DNA of 64,000 nucleotides from Myroides sp. JBRI-B21084 (GCF_030545015.1 NZ_CP120653.1:496001-560000), one strand, 5' to 3'; counted from the first letter of the stretch, positions 9,183 through 18,409 are shown. Notes: generated from the letters alone by a model not told the origin. Numbers and translations: made by a program.

Positions 9183-9343
9183 CATATTTCAAATTGTAAG
9201 AAAAACATATTTAACTAGTTGTTTTGTTTTTTATAAAATAGAACTTGTTAATACATAAGTAAAAATTAGTATATTTAAAAACTTATCATAAACTTAACTT
9301 TTACGATTACAGAAAGGTTTATTTTAAGTGTGAAAGGAATTGT

Positions 9344-9351
9344 TATATTTG
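9344..9351 (+). promoter_or_regulatory. Candidate -7 promoter element for the acyltransferase gene
   Basis: TATATTTG fits TAnnTTTG and lies 15 bases before the ATG at 9367, implying a very short leader. No convincing -33 TTG. Confidence 0.45.
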
Positions 9352-9366
9352 CAAAAAAATACATAA

Positions 9367-11181
9367 ATGGGGTTGGTAACCGCTAAAGAAATTGCGCAGG
9401 TAATAAAATTAGAAAAGTACGGGTTTATAGGTACTTTTTCGGGTTGGTTATTAATGAAAGTGCTAAAAATATCGCAACTAAATAAAATATATAACCGTAA
9501 TAAACATTTAAAAGATGTTGATTTTTTAAATGCAATTTTACAAGAATTTCAGATAGAATTTGAAATTGATCCCGAAGAATTAAAGCGTTTGCCCAAACAA
9601 GGGCCATATATTACCATTTCAAACCATCCGCTTGGTGGTATTGATGGTATTTTGTTGTTGAAATTAATGCGCGAACGCGATCCCGATTTTAGAATTATTG
9701 CAAACTTTTTATTGCATAGAATAGAGCCATTAAAGCCCTATGTAATGCCTGTAAATCCGTTTGAAAATCACAAAGATTCTAAATCTAGTGTTTTGGGATT
9801 AAAAGAAACTTTACGACATTTAAGTGATGGGAAGCCTTTAGGTATTTTTCCAGCTGGTGAAGTTTCGAACTTTGAAGAAGATGATAAAATAGTTGATAAA
9901 CCTTGGGAAGAAGGCGCTTTAAAACTTATTAAAAAAGCCGAAGTGCCTGTAGTGCCTATTTATTTTCATGCAAAAAACAGCAAGTTGTTTTACCTGCTTT
10001 CAAAAATTAGTCCAACGTTACAAACAGCTAAACTTCCATCGGAACTATTAACGCAAAAAGATCGAGTAATACGTGTACGTATTGGTAAGCCTATAACGGT
10101 TGCTGAACAAAACGAACACGGGGAAACTTTAGAAACTTTTGGTAAATTTTTGCGTACTAAAACCTATCTTTTAGCTAATACCACTAAAGACGAAAAAAAA
10201 CAATTTATAAAAATACCATCGTTTAAACTGCCCACTCCACCTCCTAAAGAAATAGAAGGGCCAGTTTTGCAAGATTTAATGCTACAAGAAGTTCAGGCTT
10301 TGCGCAAAAGTGATGATAGGTTATTACAAAGTAAAAATTATGAGGTTTTTTTATCCGATGCTGATAAAATACCCAATATTTTACGTGAAATTGGCAGATT
10401 ACGCGAAATTACTTTTAGAGCAGTAGGCGAAGGTACAAACAAATCTATAGATTTAGATAGTTACGATACCTATTACAAACACATGTTTCTTTGGGACGAT
10501 GATGCAAAATGCATTGCAGGTGCTTACCGTATGGGTATTGGTAAAGATATTTATGCAAAACACGGGATTAACGGTTTTTATTTAACCGAATTGTTTCGAT
10601 TTGAAAACGAACTGTATCCTATGATGCAGCAATCTATAGAAATGGGGCGTGCTTTTATTGTATGCCAATACCAACAAAAACCAATGCCGTTGTTTTTATT
10701 ATGGAAAGGTATTGTACATACCACATTGCGTTATCCAGAACATAAGTATTTAATAGGCGGTGTAAGTATTAGCAATCAATTTTCAGATTTTAGTAAATCG
10801 TTAATGATTGAATTTATGAAATCGCATTTTTACGATCCATACGTGGCACAATATGTACAGCCTAAAATGGAATACAAAGTACAACTTAAAGATGCCGATA
10901 AAGATTTTGTTTTTAACGAAGCCGAAGCCGATTTAAATAAATTTGATAAACTTATTGAAGAAGTAGAGCCAGGCGGTTTACGATTGCCAGTTTTAATTAA
11001 AAAATATATTAAACAAAATGCACGCGTAGTTGCTTTTAATGTTGACCCTTTGTTTAATAATTCGGTTGATGGATTAATGTACATACGTATTGCCGATTTA
11101 CCCGAAAGTACTGTTCGCCCTGTTATTGAAGAGCTACAACTTGAATTGGAACGAAAAATTAACGAAAAAAACGAAGAGTAA
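9367..11181 (+). CDS. olsF: Bifunctional OlsF/GlsF-type acyltransferase for aminoacyl lipids
   Basis: 604 residues in two parts. The N-terminal half is a PlsC-like O-acyltransferase with NHPLGGID at 86-93 (the His-Asp spacing is one residue longer than the common HX4D) and FPAGEVS at 161-167. The C-terminal half, from about residue 310, resembles the GNAT-like N-acyltransferase of the OlsB/GlsB family (REITFRAVGEGTNKS, YRMGIG, LTELFRFE). Fused enzymes of this kind are described as OlsF in Serratia and Flavobacterium; they make ornithine or other amino-acid lipids by N- then O-acylation. The substrate amino acid cannot be read from the sequence. It stands alone, with a terminator after it. Confidence 0.85.
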   Translation: MGLVTAKEIAQVIKLEKYGFIGTFSGWLLMKVLKISQLNKIYNRNKHLKDVDFLNAILQEFQIEFEIDPEELKRLPKQGPYITISNHPLGGIDGILLLKLMRERDPDFRIIANFLLHRIEPLKPYVMPVNPFENHKDSKSSVLGLKETLRHLSDGKPLGIFPAGEVSNFEEDDKIVDKPWEEGALKLIKKAEVPVVPIYFHAKNSKLFYLLSKISPTLQTAKLPSELLTQKDRVIRVRIGKPITVAEQNEHGETLETFGKFLRTKTYLLANTTKDEKKQFIKIPSFKLPTPPPKEIEGPVLQDLMLQEVQALRKSDDRLLQSKNYEVFLSDADKIPNILREIGRLREITFRAVGEGTNKSIDLDSYDTYYKHMFLWDDDAKCIAGAYRMGIGKDIYAKHGINGFYLTELFRFENELYPMMQQSIEMGRAFIVCQYQQKPMPLFLLWKGIVHTTLRYPEHKYLIGGVSISNQFSDFSKSLMIEFMKSHFYDPYVAQYVQPKMEYKVQLKDADKDFVFNEAEADLNKFDKLIEEVEPGGLRLPVLIKKYIKQNARVVAFNVDPLFNNSVDGLMYIRIADLPESTVRPVIEELQLELERKINEKNEE

Positions 11182-11201
11182 TTTTCACCTTTTTATACTC
11201 T

Positions 11202-11237
11202 AATAGACCAAACGAAAGTTTGGTCTATTTTTGTTTA
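11202..11237 (+). terminator. Terminator after olsF
   Basis: A perfect 12-base stem (11202-11213 with 11218-11229) with a GAAA tetraloop is followed by a T-rich tail. Confidence 0.88.
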
Positions 11238-11323
11238 TTTAACATTGTGTTAATTTTTTTAGTATATTTATGCTACAAATAACTAATCTAATGTTTTATT
11301 ATGACAAAATAGCCTAAAATTTT

Positions 11324-11431
11324 ATGGGGAGGCTATTAGCACTAACCATTATAGCTTGTACAACCGACAGCATTTTTAACAACATGGACGCCGAAAACAA
11401 CAATCCACAAACAAGTGCTAACAATAATTAA
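11324..11431 (+). CDS. Candidate 35-residue lipoprotein
   Basis: A short frame from ATG 11324 to TAA 11431. It encodes a very short hydrophobic stretch (RLLALTII) with a lipobox-like IIAC (Cys12), followed by a polar tail rich in Asp and Asn. That is the usual shape of small flavobacterial lipoproteins, although no Lys follows the Met. An in-frame stop at 11315-11317 closes it upstream. Its stop lies 2 bases before the ATG of the next T9SS gene, which suggests cotranscription and coupling. I do not recognise the family. It could be the remnant of a longer lipoprotein or a chance frame. Confidence 0.45.
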   Translation: MGRLLALTIIACTTDSIFNNMDAENNNPQTSANNN

Positions 11432-11433
11432 TT

Positions 11434-12417
11434 ATGAAAAAAAATATAACGCGTACTATATCTCTTTTTTTACTGTTAATTACCCAATTAACCAATGCGC
11501 AAGTTTTATTTAATGAAAATTTTGATAGTTACCCCACAGGGCATTTGTTAACCAACTATTTAAGTACAACTCCTCAACAAGGCGGTTGGTATTCTGGTGC
11601 AAATAAACTAATTGCAAGTATAAAAGTAACCCCCGAAGTGGGTAAAGGCAATGTAATTGTTTTTGAAAAAGTAGGATCGCCAAGTATTGAAACAGTGAAT
11701 TTACAACAATTATCAGGACTTGCAAAAACTCTTTGGAACAGTCGCATGCCTGGATATAATATATGTAAGTTTGAGTTTGATTTTATGGCATCGGGGCAAT
11801 TTAACGCTTCAGGCGGTTTAGCAAGTCAAGGTCCAACTTTAATTAATGTTAGTTTTGCTTTACAAAATGCACAAATAAGCGGAAATTATTGGGATGCAAA
11901 TACAAATAAATCGGTAACACACACCAATACATTGCTCTTAAATACGTGGTATAAAGGTGAAATGTTTATAGATTACAATACTAAATTAATGTATTTTTAT
12001 CTTAATTTGCCTACCCAGCAAATTAAAGACGTTCGTATTTTTAACCACAGTCGTTTACCTGAAGATATTTATTTGTCTGTTTCTATAGATCAAACAGGTG
12101 TTGTTAAGTACGATAATATAAAATTAACAGCTTTACAGAGTTTACCTGAATATTTATTACAAACAAATGAATGGATTGCTGCAAAGTTTACTATTTTCCC
12201 AAATCCTGTAGCAAATGTTTTAACTGTTTCAAGCAATGAAAATACTTCTATACAACAGCTAGAAATTTATGATACAAATGGAAAACAGGTTTACAGTGTG
12301 AAAAATATTAACAAAGCGCATTTTCAGTTAAACATTGAAAAATTTTCAGTAGGTACGTATATGTTACATGTCACATCAGATTTAGGAACAGCGGTTAAAA
12401 AGTTTATAAAACAATAA
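11434..12417 (+). CDS. Small T9SS-secreted protein with a lectin-like beta domain
   Basis: 327 residues. There is a signal peptide of about 22 residues ending NAQ, then one beta-rich domain (about 24-235) that begins LFNENFDSYPTG, as many concanavalin/laminin-G-like or choice-of-anchor domains of this phylum do. The end is a T9SS type A sorting domain (about 250-327) with FTIFPNPV, LEIYDTNGK, VGTYMLHV and a basic tail. No catalytic residues can be named. It should be secreted or surface-attached. The 35-residue lipoprotein frame lies directly upstream and a protease gene faces it from the other strand. Confidence 0.85.
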   Translation: MKKNITRTISLFLLLITQLTNAQVLFNENFDSYPTGHLLTNYLSTTPQQGGWYSGANKLIASIKVTPEVGKGNVIVFEKVGSPSIETVNLQQLSGLAKTLWNSRMPGYNICKFEFDFMASGQFNASGGLASQGPTLINVSFALQNAQISGNYWDANTNKSVTHTNTLLLNTWYKGEMFIDYNTKLMYFYLNLPTQQIKDVRIFNHSRLPEDIYLSVSIDQTGVVKYDNIKLTALQSLPEYLLQTNEWIAAKFTIFPNPVANVLTVSSNENTSIQQLEIYDTNGKQVYSVKNINKAHFQLNIEKFSVGTYMLHVTSDLGTAVKKFIKQ

Positions 12418-12439
12418 TTTTAGTAATTTAAAATATTTT

Positions 12440-12472
12440 AAAAAGCAACAGCAACCTAATTGGTTGCTGTTG
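12440..12472 (-). terminator. Terminator of the secreted metalloprotease gene
   Basis: An 11-base perfect stem (12446-12456 with 12462-12472). The T run (CTTTTT) is on the minus strand, so it terminates the gene ending at 12496. It may also stop the convergent T9SS gene, though the + strand tail is poor in T. Confidence 0.75.
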
Positions 12473-12495
12473 TGTTATAGTAAAATAGTATACTT

Positions 12496-14769
12496 TTACT
12501 TTTTAATAAATTTATGTGTTTTAGTATGTTTATTGGTTTTTACAACCAAAATATAAGTGCCTGTAGTAAGGTCTTCCACATTAATTTGTTGGTTTATTGC
12601 AGCGGTGTTTTGTTGTTGAACCGTTTTAATCAATCTGCCATTAACATCAAAAATAGTAAACGTAACATTATTAGTGTCGTTAGTAGTAAATGCAATGTTT
12701 AAAATGTTTGTTGTTGGGTTTGGATATATTTTAAAATCTGTTAACTCTATATCGCTAGTGCTTAAATTAGGGTCCCATAAAGTGAATTTTTTAGAAATAG
12801 TATAAAAAATATTTCCAACAGCTTCAATTTTAATTCGAGCTTCATAGGTACTTGTTAAATTATTTGGAACCGTAATTGTAGCCGAACCGTTATTAGGTAC
12901 ATTTGTTGCAAGTGGTGTAAAAGTTAAACCGTTATCGGTAGAAACTAAAATATTTACAGTACTTGTGTTAATACTGTTTGCAGTTGTACCAGCAACATTC
13001 CAAGTTATGGTTTTAGTATCGCCCATAAACCAATCAGGCTCGGCAGTGCTTGGGTTATTGTTTGGCGATGTGATTACAAACGGACCTGTGTTAACCACAG
13101 TAACTGTTGTTGGTTGCGTAAAAACTACACGTGCGCCTACCGCATTATTATCGCGAACGGTTGCAATAAAACTATACGCTCTGCCAACAGTTGCTAATCG
13201 TTCCCATTGGTTGCTTACAATTCCGTTGGCGCTTGTTGTACCTGCTAATACGGTTGCTAAGTTAGGAAGAGAACGGTAATTATTTGTGCTTGGCCCAACC
13301 GATCTGAAAGCTGGCCCACTGGTGCTAGTTGCTGCTGGTGGTTGCGTTGCAATTTGCGCATTTACTTGTTCAAAAGTGTAGGTTAATACATCGCCATCAA
13401 TATCAGAAGCGGCTGCACTTAAAATAAAAGGCGTACCGTAAGGAATTATTTTATTAGTCATTGCGCTTACAAATGGCGGGCTGTTAGTAACCGTTGTTTG
13501 TTGCGCACACGATGCTGTTTGTAAAAACGTTTGCATTTCTTTTAAACTAACTGCATGGTAGTATGCATCAACATTACTTTGGATATCTGGCGAACAAATT
13601 CCAGCGTACGACATGATGGTTGATCCGCTTCCTGTTTCAACTGCGGTATTATCGTTTCTGTTGAATTGGCATGAATTGTTAAAGGTGTGGTTGGCTCCAA
13701 ATTGGTGCCCCATTTCATGCGCTACATAATCTACATCGTACGGATCGCCAACTGGTGATGGCGAGCCTGTTATACCCGATGCTTTTGACCACGAACTGCA
13801 CACTGAACCTAAACTTGCCAAACCGCCTTGACCTGTGCTAAACGTGTGGCCCATATCGTAATTTGCGCTGCCTATTACATTATCAATAACTGATTGGCTT
13901 TCATTTATTAAAGCACTTTCGTTGTTGTTTGAAAAATTATCAGAATTTATAAAAATAATGTTTCGGTTATTGGCAATTAAGTTTAAATGTATGTTTAATT
14001 CGCGTTCAAAAATTTGGTTTAAGCGCGTTAAAGTAACATTCATAGCTGCCAAAACAATATCTTTTTTTTCTGATTCAGTAGTTTTTGGAGTTCCAGCAGG
14101 TGCTTTGTTTACATGGAAATTTGAATATTCAATAGTACAAGCTAATGCCAAACGAAACGTTCTGCGTTTATTGTCAAAACTTAAAGTTTGGTAATTGTTT
14201 GTTGTGTTTAGGGTACTTTGGGTAAATTCATCGTTTGGTACCAAACAATTAAAAGCATTTATTTGCGCTGGTAATTGGTTGCGGTTATACACCATAATGT
14301 TATTTAAATTATTGGTATAATTATCCATATAAAAAACAGTACCATTGGTTTTCATACCCATTGCGTGTAAACCAAAAATATCAGAAATACTTAAACTAAT
14401 GTTGTTTCCTGGGTTTTTTGTATCAACCGCTTTTAAACTTCTAATGTTTTTTGCAGTAGCAGCCAATTCGGGTTCGATGGCTGGGTTGTCGTAAATCCAA
14501 TATTCCGTAAAAATACCGTTTTCATCGGGTAATCGTAATGTAATTGTTGATGGATTGTTTGATAAAACCGGAGCGTTTTTTACATAATTCAGTAAATTTT
14601 GTAAATTAAATTGATAAATCTCAAACGCCTTAGGTTGATTTTTACGTTCAAATTTTTCATTTTTCGTAAATTCAAATTCAGATACTTTTGCAAACGTGGG
14701 TTGTTGGGCAAAAACATTTCCTACGCAAAAAAGCATTAAAAAAAACATTATTTTGTTGTAAAACTTCAT
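12496..14769 (-). CDS. Secreted reprolysin-like zinc metalloprotease with T9SS sorting domain
   Basis: 757 residues from the ATG at 14769. This start gives a clean signal peptide (MKFYNKIMFFLMLF.. ending VFAQ), whereas an ATG 11 codons upstream does not. Residues about 21-200 look like a propeptide. The catalytic domain carries the zinc motif HEMGHQFGANH at 351-361 (HExxHxxGxxH) and a downstream STIMSYAGIC Met-turn, as in reprolysin/M12B-type metzincins. A beta domain follows (PYGTPFILSA.ASDIDGD), then a T9SS type A sorting domain from about 680. All metal ligands are present, so it should be active outside the cell. A TATTTTTG -7 element lies upstream at 14798-14791. Confidence 0.92.
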   Translation of the reverse strand: MKFYNKIMFFLMLFCVGNVFAQQPTFAKVSEFEFTKNEKFERKNQPKAFEIYQFNLQNLLNYVKNAPVLSNNPSTITLRLPDENGIFTEYWIYDNPAIEPELAATAKNIRSLKAVDTKNPGNNISLSISDIFGLHAMGMKTNGTVFYMDNYTNNLNNIMVYNRNQLPAQINAFNCLVPNDEFTQSTLNTTNNYQTLSFDNKRRTFRLALACTIEYSNFHVNKAPAGTPKTTESEKKDIVLAAMNVTLTRLNQIFERELNIHLNLIANNRNIIFINSDNFSNNNESALINESQSVIDNVIGSANYDMGHTFSTGQGGLASLGSVCSSWSKASGITGSPSPVGDPYDVDYVAHEMGHQFGANHTFNNSCQFNRNDNTAVETGSGSTIMSYAGICSPDIQSNVDAYYHAVSLKEMQTFLQTASCAQQTTVTNSPPFVSAMTNKIIPYGTPFILSAAASDIDGDVLTYTFEQVNAQIATQPPAATSTSGPAFRSVGPSTNNYRSLPNLATVLAGTTSANGIVSNQWERLATVGRAYSFIATVRDNNAVGARVVFTQPTTVTVVNTGPFVITSPNNNPSTAEPDWFMGDTKTITWNVAGTTANSINTSTVNILVSTDNGLTFTPLATNVPNNGSATITVPNNLTSTYEARIKIEAVGNIFYTISKKFTLWDPNLSTSDIELTDFKIYPNPTTNILNIAFTTNDTNNVTFTIFDVNGRLIKTVQQQNTAAINQQINVEDLTTGTYILVVKTNKHTKTHKFIKK

Positions 14770-14790
14770 AGGTATAACATATTGTATTGT

Positions 14791-14798
14791 CAAAAATA
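14791..14798 (-). promoter_or_regulatory. Candidate -7 element for the metalloprotease gene
   Basis: TATTTTTG on the minus strand matches TAnnTTTG about 20 bases before the ATG at 14769. Confidence 0.4.
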
Positions 14799-14897
14799 GC
14801 AACTTTATTAATAGAAAAGTCTTAAAATTGGTATCTTTTTAATAATTAATAATCTACATTAAGCATGCCAAATTACGTACATTCATTAATTTATTAA

Positions 14898-14905
14898 TAA
14901 CTTTG
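14898..14905 (+). promoter_or_regulatory. Candidate -7 element for ribF
   Basis: TAACTTTG matches TAnnTTTG, 16 bases before the ribF ATG. No FMN riboswitch can fit in so short a leader. Confidence 0.45.
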
Positions 14906-14921
14906 AAAAAAAATGTAAAAA

Positions 14922-15851
14922 ATGAATGTTTTTCATTCGGTACAAGCTTTTAAATCTACACAAAAAACCATTGTAACCCTTGGTACGTTTGATGGTATGC
15001 ATATTGGACATCAGGCTATTTTAAATAAATTAAAACTGCAAAAAAAAATTTATGGTTACCAAACAGTTGTTTTAACTTTTTTTCCGCATCCACGAATGGT
15101 TTTAAAAACCGACACACAAATTTCTTTATTAAATACTATTGATGAGCGGATTGCGTTAATTGATTCGTTTGGAATTGATAGTTTGGTTGTGCAAGAATTT
15201 ACGCAAGAATTTGCCAATTTATCAGCAGAAGAATTTGTGAAAAATATTTTAGTAGATCAATTTAATATTGGAAAAATAATTATTGGTTACGACCATAGAT
15301 TTGGTAAAAACCGATCGGCAGATATACACGATTTAATTGAATTTGGTAATAAATACCATTTTGATGTAGAGCAAATTTCGGCTGAAGAATTAAACGATGT
15401 TTCTGTAAGTTCAACCAAAATTCGCAATGCTTTAACAAATGGCGATGTAGCACTTGCAAAAACCTATTTGGGCTATCCGTACATGGTTACAGGTAAAGTG
15501 GTTACAGGTAAACAATTGGGCAGAACCATTGGTTACCCAACAGCTAATATACAAGTTGCCGAAGATTATAAATTGATACCCGCAATTGGCGTTTATGTTG
15601 TAAGTGTAACTGTTAAAGGTGTTAATTATTACGGTATGCTAAGCATAGGTACCAACCCAACTGTTGGTGGCACCGAAAAAACAATCGAAGTTTTTATTTT
15701 TGATTTTAACGATACGATTTATAACGAAGATATTTCGGTACAATTTTTAACTAAAATTCGCAACGAAGAACATTTTCCATCAATTGATGTTTTGATTGAA
15801 GCATTAAAAAATGATGAAACTTTTTCAAGAAACTATATTTCAACCCTTTAA
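14922..15851 (+). CDS. ribF: Bifunctional riboflavin kinase / FAD synthetase
   Basis: 309 residues, typical RibF length. The N-terminal FAD synthetase (nucleotidyltransferase) domain has GTFDGMHIGHQ at 22-32 and the VSSTKIR motif before residue 170. The C-terminal riboflavin kinase domain has GRTIGYPTANI, then SIGTNPT and EVFIFDFN. It phosphorylates riboflavin to FMN and adenylates FMN to FAD in the cytoplasm. The next gene begins 5 bases after its stop, so the two are probably cotranscribed. Confidence 0.95.
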   Translation: MNVFHSVQAFKSTQKTIVTLGTFDGMHIGHQAILNKLKLQKKIYGYQTVVLTFFPHPRMVLKTDTQISLLNTIDERIALIDSFGIDSLVVQEFTQEFANLSAEEFVKNILVDQFNIGKIIIGYDHRFGKNRSADIHDLIEFGNKYHFDVEQISAEELNDVSVSSTKIRNALTNGDVALAKTYLGYPYMVTGKVVTGKQLGRTIGYPTANIQVAEDYKLIPAIGVYVVSVTVKGVNYYGMLSIGTNPTVGGTEKTIEVFIFDFNDTIYNEDISVQFLTKIRNEEHFPSIDVLIEALKNDETFSRNYISTL

Positions 15852-15856
15852 AGTTT

Positions 15857-17176
15857 ATGTGGAAAAAAGCTTTTCAAAAAATTGACAATTCACCGTTAAT
15901 TGTTTTTAGAATTTTTTTTGGAATCATTTTTCTTGCCGAAGCACTTGGTGCTTTGGCTACTAATTGGGTTACTGCAAATTTTGTAAATACCATTACAAAT
16001 TTTACGTTTATAGGGTTTGAGTGGTTGTTGCCATATCAAAACCAAAGCATGTATGCTGTTTTTTTATTAATGGCAATTGCAGCAATTGGGGTAATTGTTG
16101 GATATAAATACCGTACTGCAATTATAGCGTTACTTGTTTTGTGGAGTATTGCCTATTTTGGTCAAAAAACATCGTATAACAACCATTATTATTTAATGTG
16201 GTTAGTAGCATTAATCATGTGTTTTTTGCCCGCCAATGCATATGCTTCTTTCGATGCTAAAAAAAATACCACAATTAAAAGTAATTTTATGCCCCAATGG
16301 GTTAGTTGGGTGTTTATTGTGCAAGTATCGTGTGTGTATTTTTATGCAACCATTGCTAAATTTTATCCCGATTGGTTAAGCGGCACCGTTACTAAAAATA
16401 TGTTTATAAGCATGACCAACATGCCCTTAGCAATACAAACGGTTTTTAAACAACCTACTTTTCATTTGTTTATTGCTTATATGGGAATTGTTTTTGACGG
16501 ACTTATTGTGCCTGCTTTATTGTGGAAACGTACACGTTGGTTTGCCATTATAGCATCGTTAATTTTTCATGTTTTTAATTCAATAACTTTACAAATTGGT
16601 GTTTTTCCTTATTTTGCACTCAGTTTTTGTGTATTCTTTTTTCCGCCAAATAAAATTCGAGATTTCTTTTTCAGAAAAAAAATTAAAGAAAATTTTACCA
16701 ATCAACTATACACATACAACTACCAAACCATTTTTAAATACTTTTTTATACCTTATTTAATTTTACAAATTGCATTGCCACTTAGACATTGGTTTTTTAA
16801 AGGCGATGTTTTATGGACAGAAGAAGGCCACCGCTTAAGTTGGCGCATGATGTTGCGATCAAGATCGGGCGAGGTGACTTTTAAAGTAATTGATAAAGTT
16901 ACTAATAAGCAATTGCCTTTTTTTAATGAAGACTTATTAACCGAAAAGCAGCGCAACCGTTTAAATACGCCCGATGTAATTTGGCAAATGGCGCAAAAAA
17001 TTAAAAAACATTTTAAAGCTAAAGGCAAAAATGTAGCGGTTTATGCTGTGCAAAGCAACGTAAGTATTAACGGTAAACCAAGTAGTGTTTTAATAAACGC
17101 ATCGGTTGATTTAGCAAATGTATCTTGGAACCATTTTAAACACCATGATTGGATTTTGGAACAAAACCCTCGCTAA
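15857..17176 (+). CDS. HTTM-domain membrane protein (vitamin K-dependent gamma-carboxylase-like)
   Basis: 439 residues with many hydrophobic helices in residues 1-270 (about 12-30, 62-80, 85-105, 112-130, 150-170, 205-225 and 230-265). These are arranged like the HTTM domain found in vitamin K-dependent gamma-carboxylases and bacterial relatives. The C-terminal 150 residues are soluble and carry LSWRMMLRSR, also typical of this family. Bacterial members have no firmly known substrate. It follows ribF by 5 bases. Its last 41 bases overlap the 3' end of lpxH on the other strand. Family assignment rests on pattern recognition; function is unknown. Confidence 0.75.
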   Translation: MWKKAFQKIDNSPLIVFRIFFGIIFLAEALGALATNWVTANFVNTITNFTFIGFEWLLPYQNQSMYAVFLLMAIAAIGVIVGYKYRTAIIALLVLWSIAYFGQKTSYNNHYYLMWLVALIMCFLPANAYASFDAKKNTTIKSNFMPQWVSWVFIVQVSCVYFYATIAKFYPDWLSGTVTKNMFISMTNMPLAIQTVFKQPTFHLFIAYMGIVFDGLIVPALLWKRTRWFAIIASLIFHVFNSITLQIGVFPYFALSFCVFFFPPNKIRDFFFRKKIKENFTNQLYTYNYQTIFKYFFIPYLILQIALPLRHWFFKGDVLWTEEGHRLSWRMMLRSRSGEVTFKVIDKVTNKQLPFFNEDLLTEKQRNRLNTPDVIWQMAQKIKKHFKAKGKNVAVYAVQSNVSINGKPSSVLINASVDLANVSWNHFKHHDWILEQNPR

Positions 17177-17954
17177 GATTTTGATGTGTGTAAGTGTTAA
17201 GGTTAAAACCGTTATTAGTTAGCACACCAAAAGTGAAATATTGTATCCAATCGCCCAGATTAATATACAAAGCGTTTGGATTGCTTTTTAAAGGTAAAGT
17301 CATAGGTAGGTGACGGTGACCAAAAATAAAAAAGTCGGCAAATTGTACGTTAACTTTCTTGTTAGCATATAAAATAAGCCATTCATTATCTTCGCCTAAA
17401 TATTTGGCATCGTCATCTCCAGAAATAAGTTTGTTTTTTACCGATAGATATTCAGCCAAGCGCACACCAATATCGGGATGTACCCAACGAAATAACCATT
17501 TTGAAAACGGATTGGTAAACACTTTTTTCATACGTTTGTATCCTTTATCGCCCGGGCCCAAACCGTCGCCATGACCAATAAAAACAGTTTTGTTGAATAT
17601 TTTAAAAACTTTAGGCTGGTGAAAAACCGGAATGTTAAGCTCGCTTTCAAAGTAATCTTCCATCCATAAATCGTGGTTTCCAACAAAAAAATAAATAGGT
17701 AAACCGTTGTCACGCATCTGCGCCAATTTACCTAAAATGCGTACAAATCCTTTAGGAACCACCTTTTTGTATTCAAACCAAAAATCAAATAAATCACCTA
17801 CAATAAACAAAGCGCCTGCATCTTTTTCAATGGTGTTTAACCAATTTAAAAATAAGGTTTCACGCGGCAAACTTTTTTCACGGGTGGGTGCTCCGAAATG
17901 ATGATCGGACGTAAAATAAACTTTTTTATCAGTAGGGATTTCTAAGGTAATCAT
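17136..17954 (-). CDS. lpxH: UDP-2,3-diacylglucosamine pyrophosphatase (LpxH type)
   Basis: 272 residues. The calcineurin-like metallophosphoesterase motifs are in order: SDHHFG near 16-21, GDLFDFWFEY, GNHDLW, GHGDGLGPGD and GHRH. The FWFEY and GPGDKGYK segments are typical of the LpxH group, which cleaves UDP-2,3-diacylglucosamine to lipid X in lipid A synthesis at the inner membrane face. It lies 2 bases downstream of queD and is likely cotranscribed with it. Its 3' end overlaps the convergent HTTM gene by 41 bases. Confidence 0.9.
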   Translation of the reverse strand: MITLEIPTDKKVYFTSDHHFGAPTREKSLPRETLFLNWLNTIEKDAGALFIVGDLFDFWFEYKKVVPKGFVRILGKLAQMRDNGLPIYFFVGNHDLWMEDYFESELNIPVFHQPKVFKIFNKTVFIGHGDGLGPGDKGYKRMKKVFTNPFSKWLFRWVHPDIGVRLAEYLSVKNKLISGDDDAKYLGEDNEWLILYANKKVNVQFADFFIFGHRHLPMTLPLKSNPNALYINLGDWIQYFTFGVLTNNGFNLNTYTHQNLSEGFVPKSNHGV

Positions 17955-17956
17955 GC

Positions 17957-18409
17957 TTACAGGTTATCGGCAGCAAACCATTCTGCGTACGAACTTTCGG
18001 TTTCTTGCAAACGCAATGAAAATAATTGAATGTTTTGCGGCAAACGGTTTTTAATACGTTGTGCAAAATCAATTACTAAATTTTCGCTAGTAGGTTGGTA
18101 ATCAACTAAAATAACATGGTGTCCACGTAGTTCTAATTCTTTAGCCAATTCAACATGTGGCGTGTTTTTATTAAAAACAGTAGCATGGTCAAACTGATCT
18201 ACTACTTCTTCTTTAACAATAGCTTTTAAATCGGTAAAATCAATAACCATTCCGTATTTTACATGGGTTTTATCGGTAATAGGCTGCCCAATAACGGTAA
18301 CCGATAGTTTGTAGCTGTGCCCGTGTACATTTCTACATTTACCATCGTACCCATAAAGTGCATGGCCTGTTTCAAAGGTGAATTGTTTTGTGATTCTGAT
18401 AAAACTCAT
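17957..18409 (-). CDS. queD: 6-carboxytetrahydropterin synthase
   Basis: 150 residues of the PTPS/QueD family. Zinc-binding histidines are seen in TGHALYG and VHGHSY, and the catalytic Cys lies in CRNVHGH. DHATVFN and the QETESSYAEW end are also family features. The enzyme converts dihydroneopterin triphosphate to 6-carboxytetrahydropterin, an early step toward preQ0 and queuosine in tRNA. A queuosine-precursor transporter gene lies elsewhere in the window (59404-60066). Confidence 0.9.
   Translation of the reverse strand: MSFIRITKQFTFETGHALYGYDGKCRNVHGHSYKLSVTVIGQPITDKTHVKYGMVIDFTDLKAIVKEEVVDQFDHATVFNKNTPHVELAKELELRGHHVILVDYQPTSENLVIDFAQRIKNRLPQNIQLFSLRLQETESSYAEWFAADNL

Noticed and set aside
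14803..14921. FMN riboswitch before ribF
   Set aside because: The -7 element lies 16 bases before the ATG, so there is no leader to hold one, and no conserved riboswitch bases are seen.
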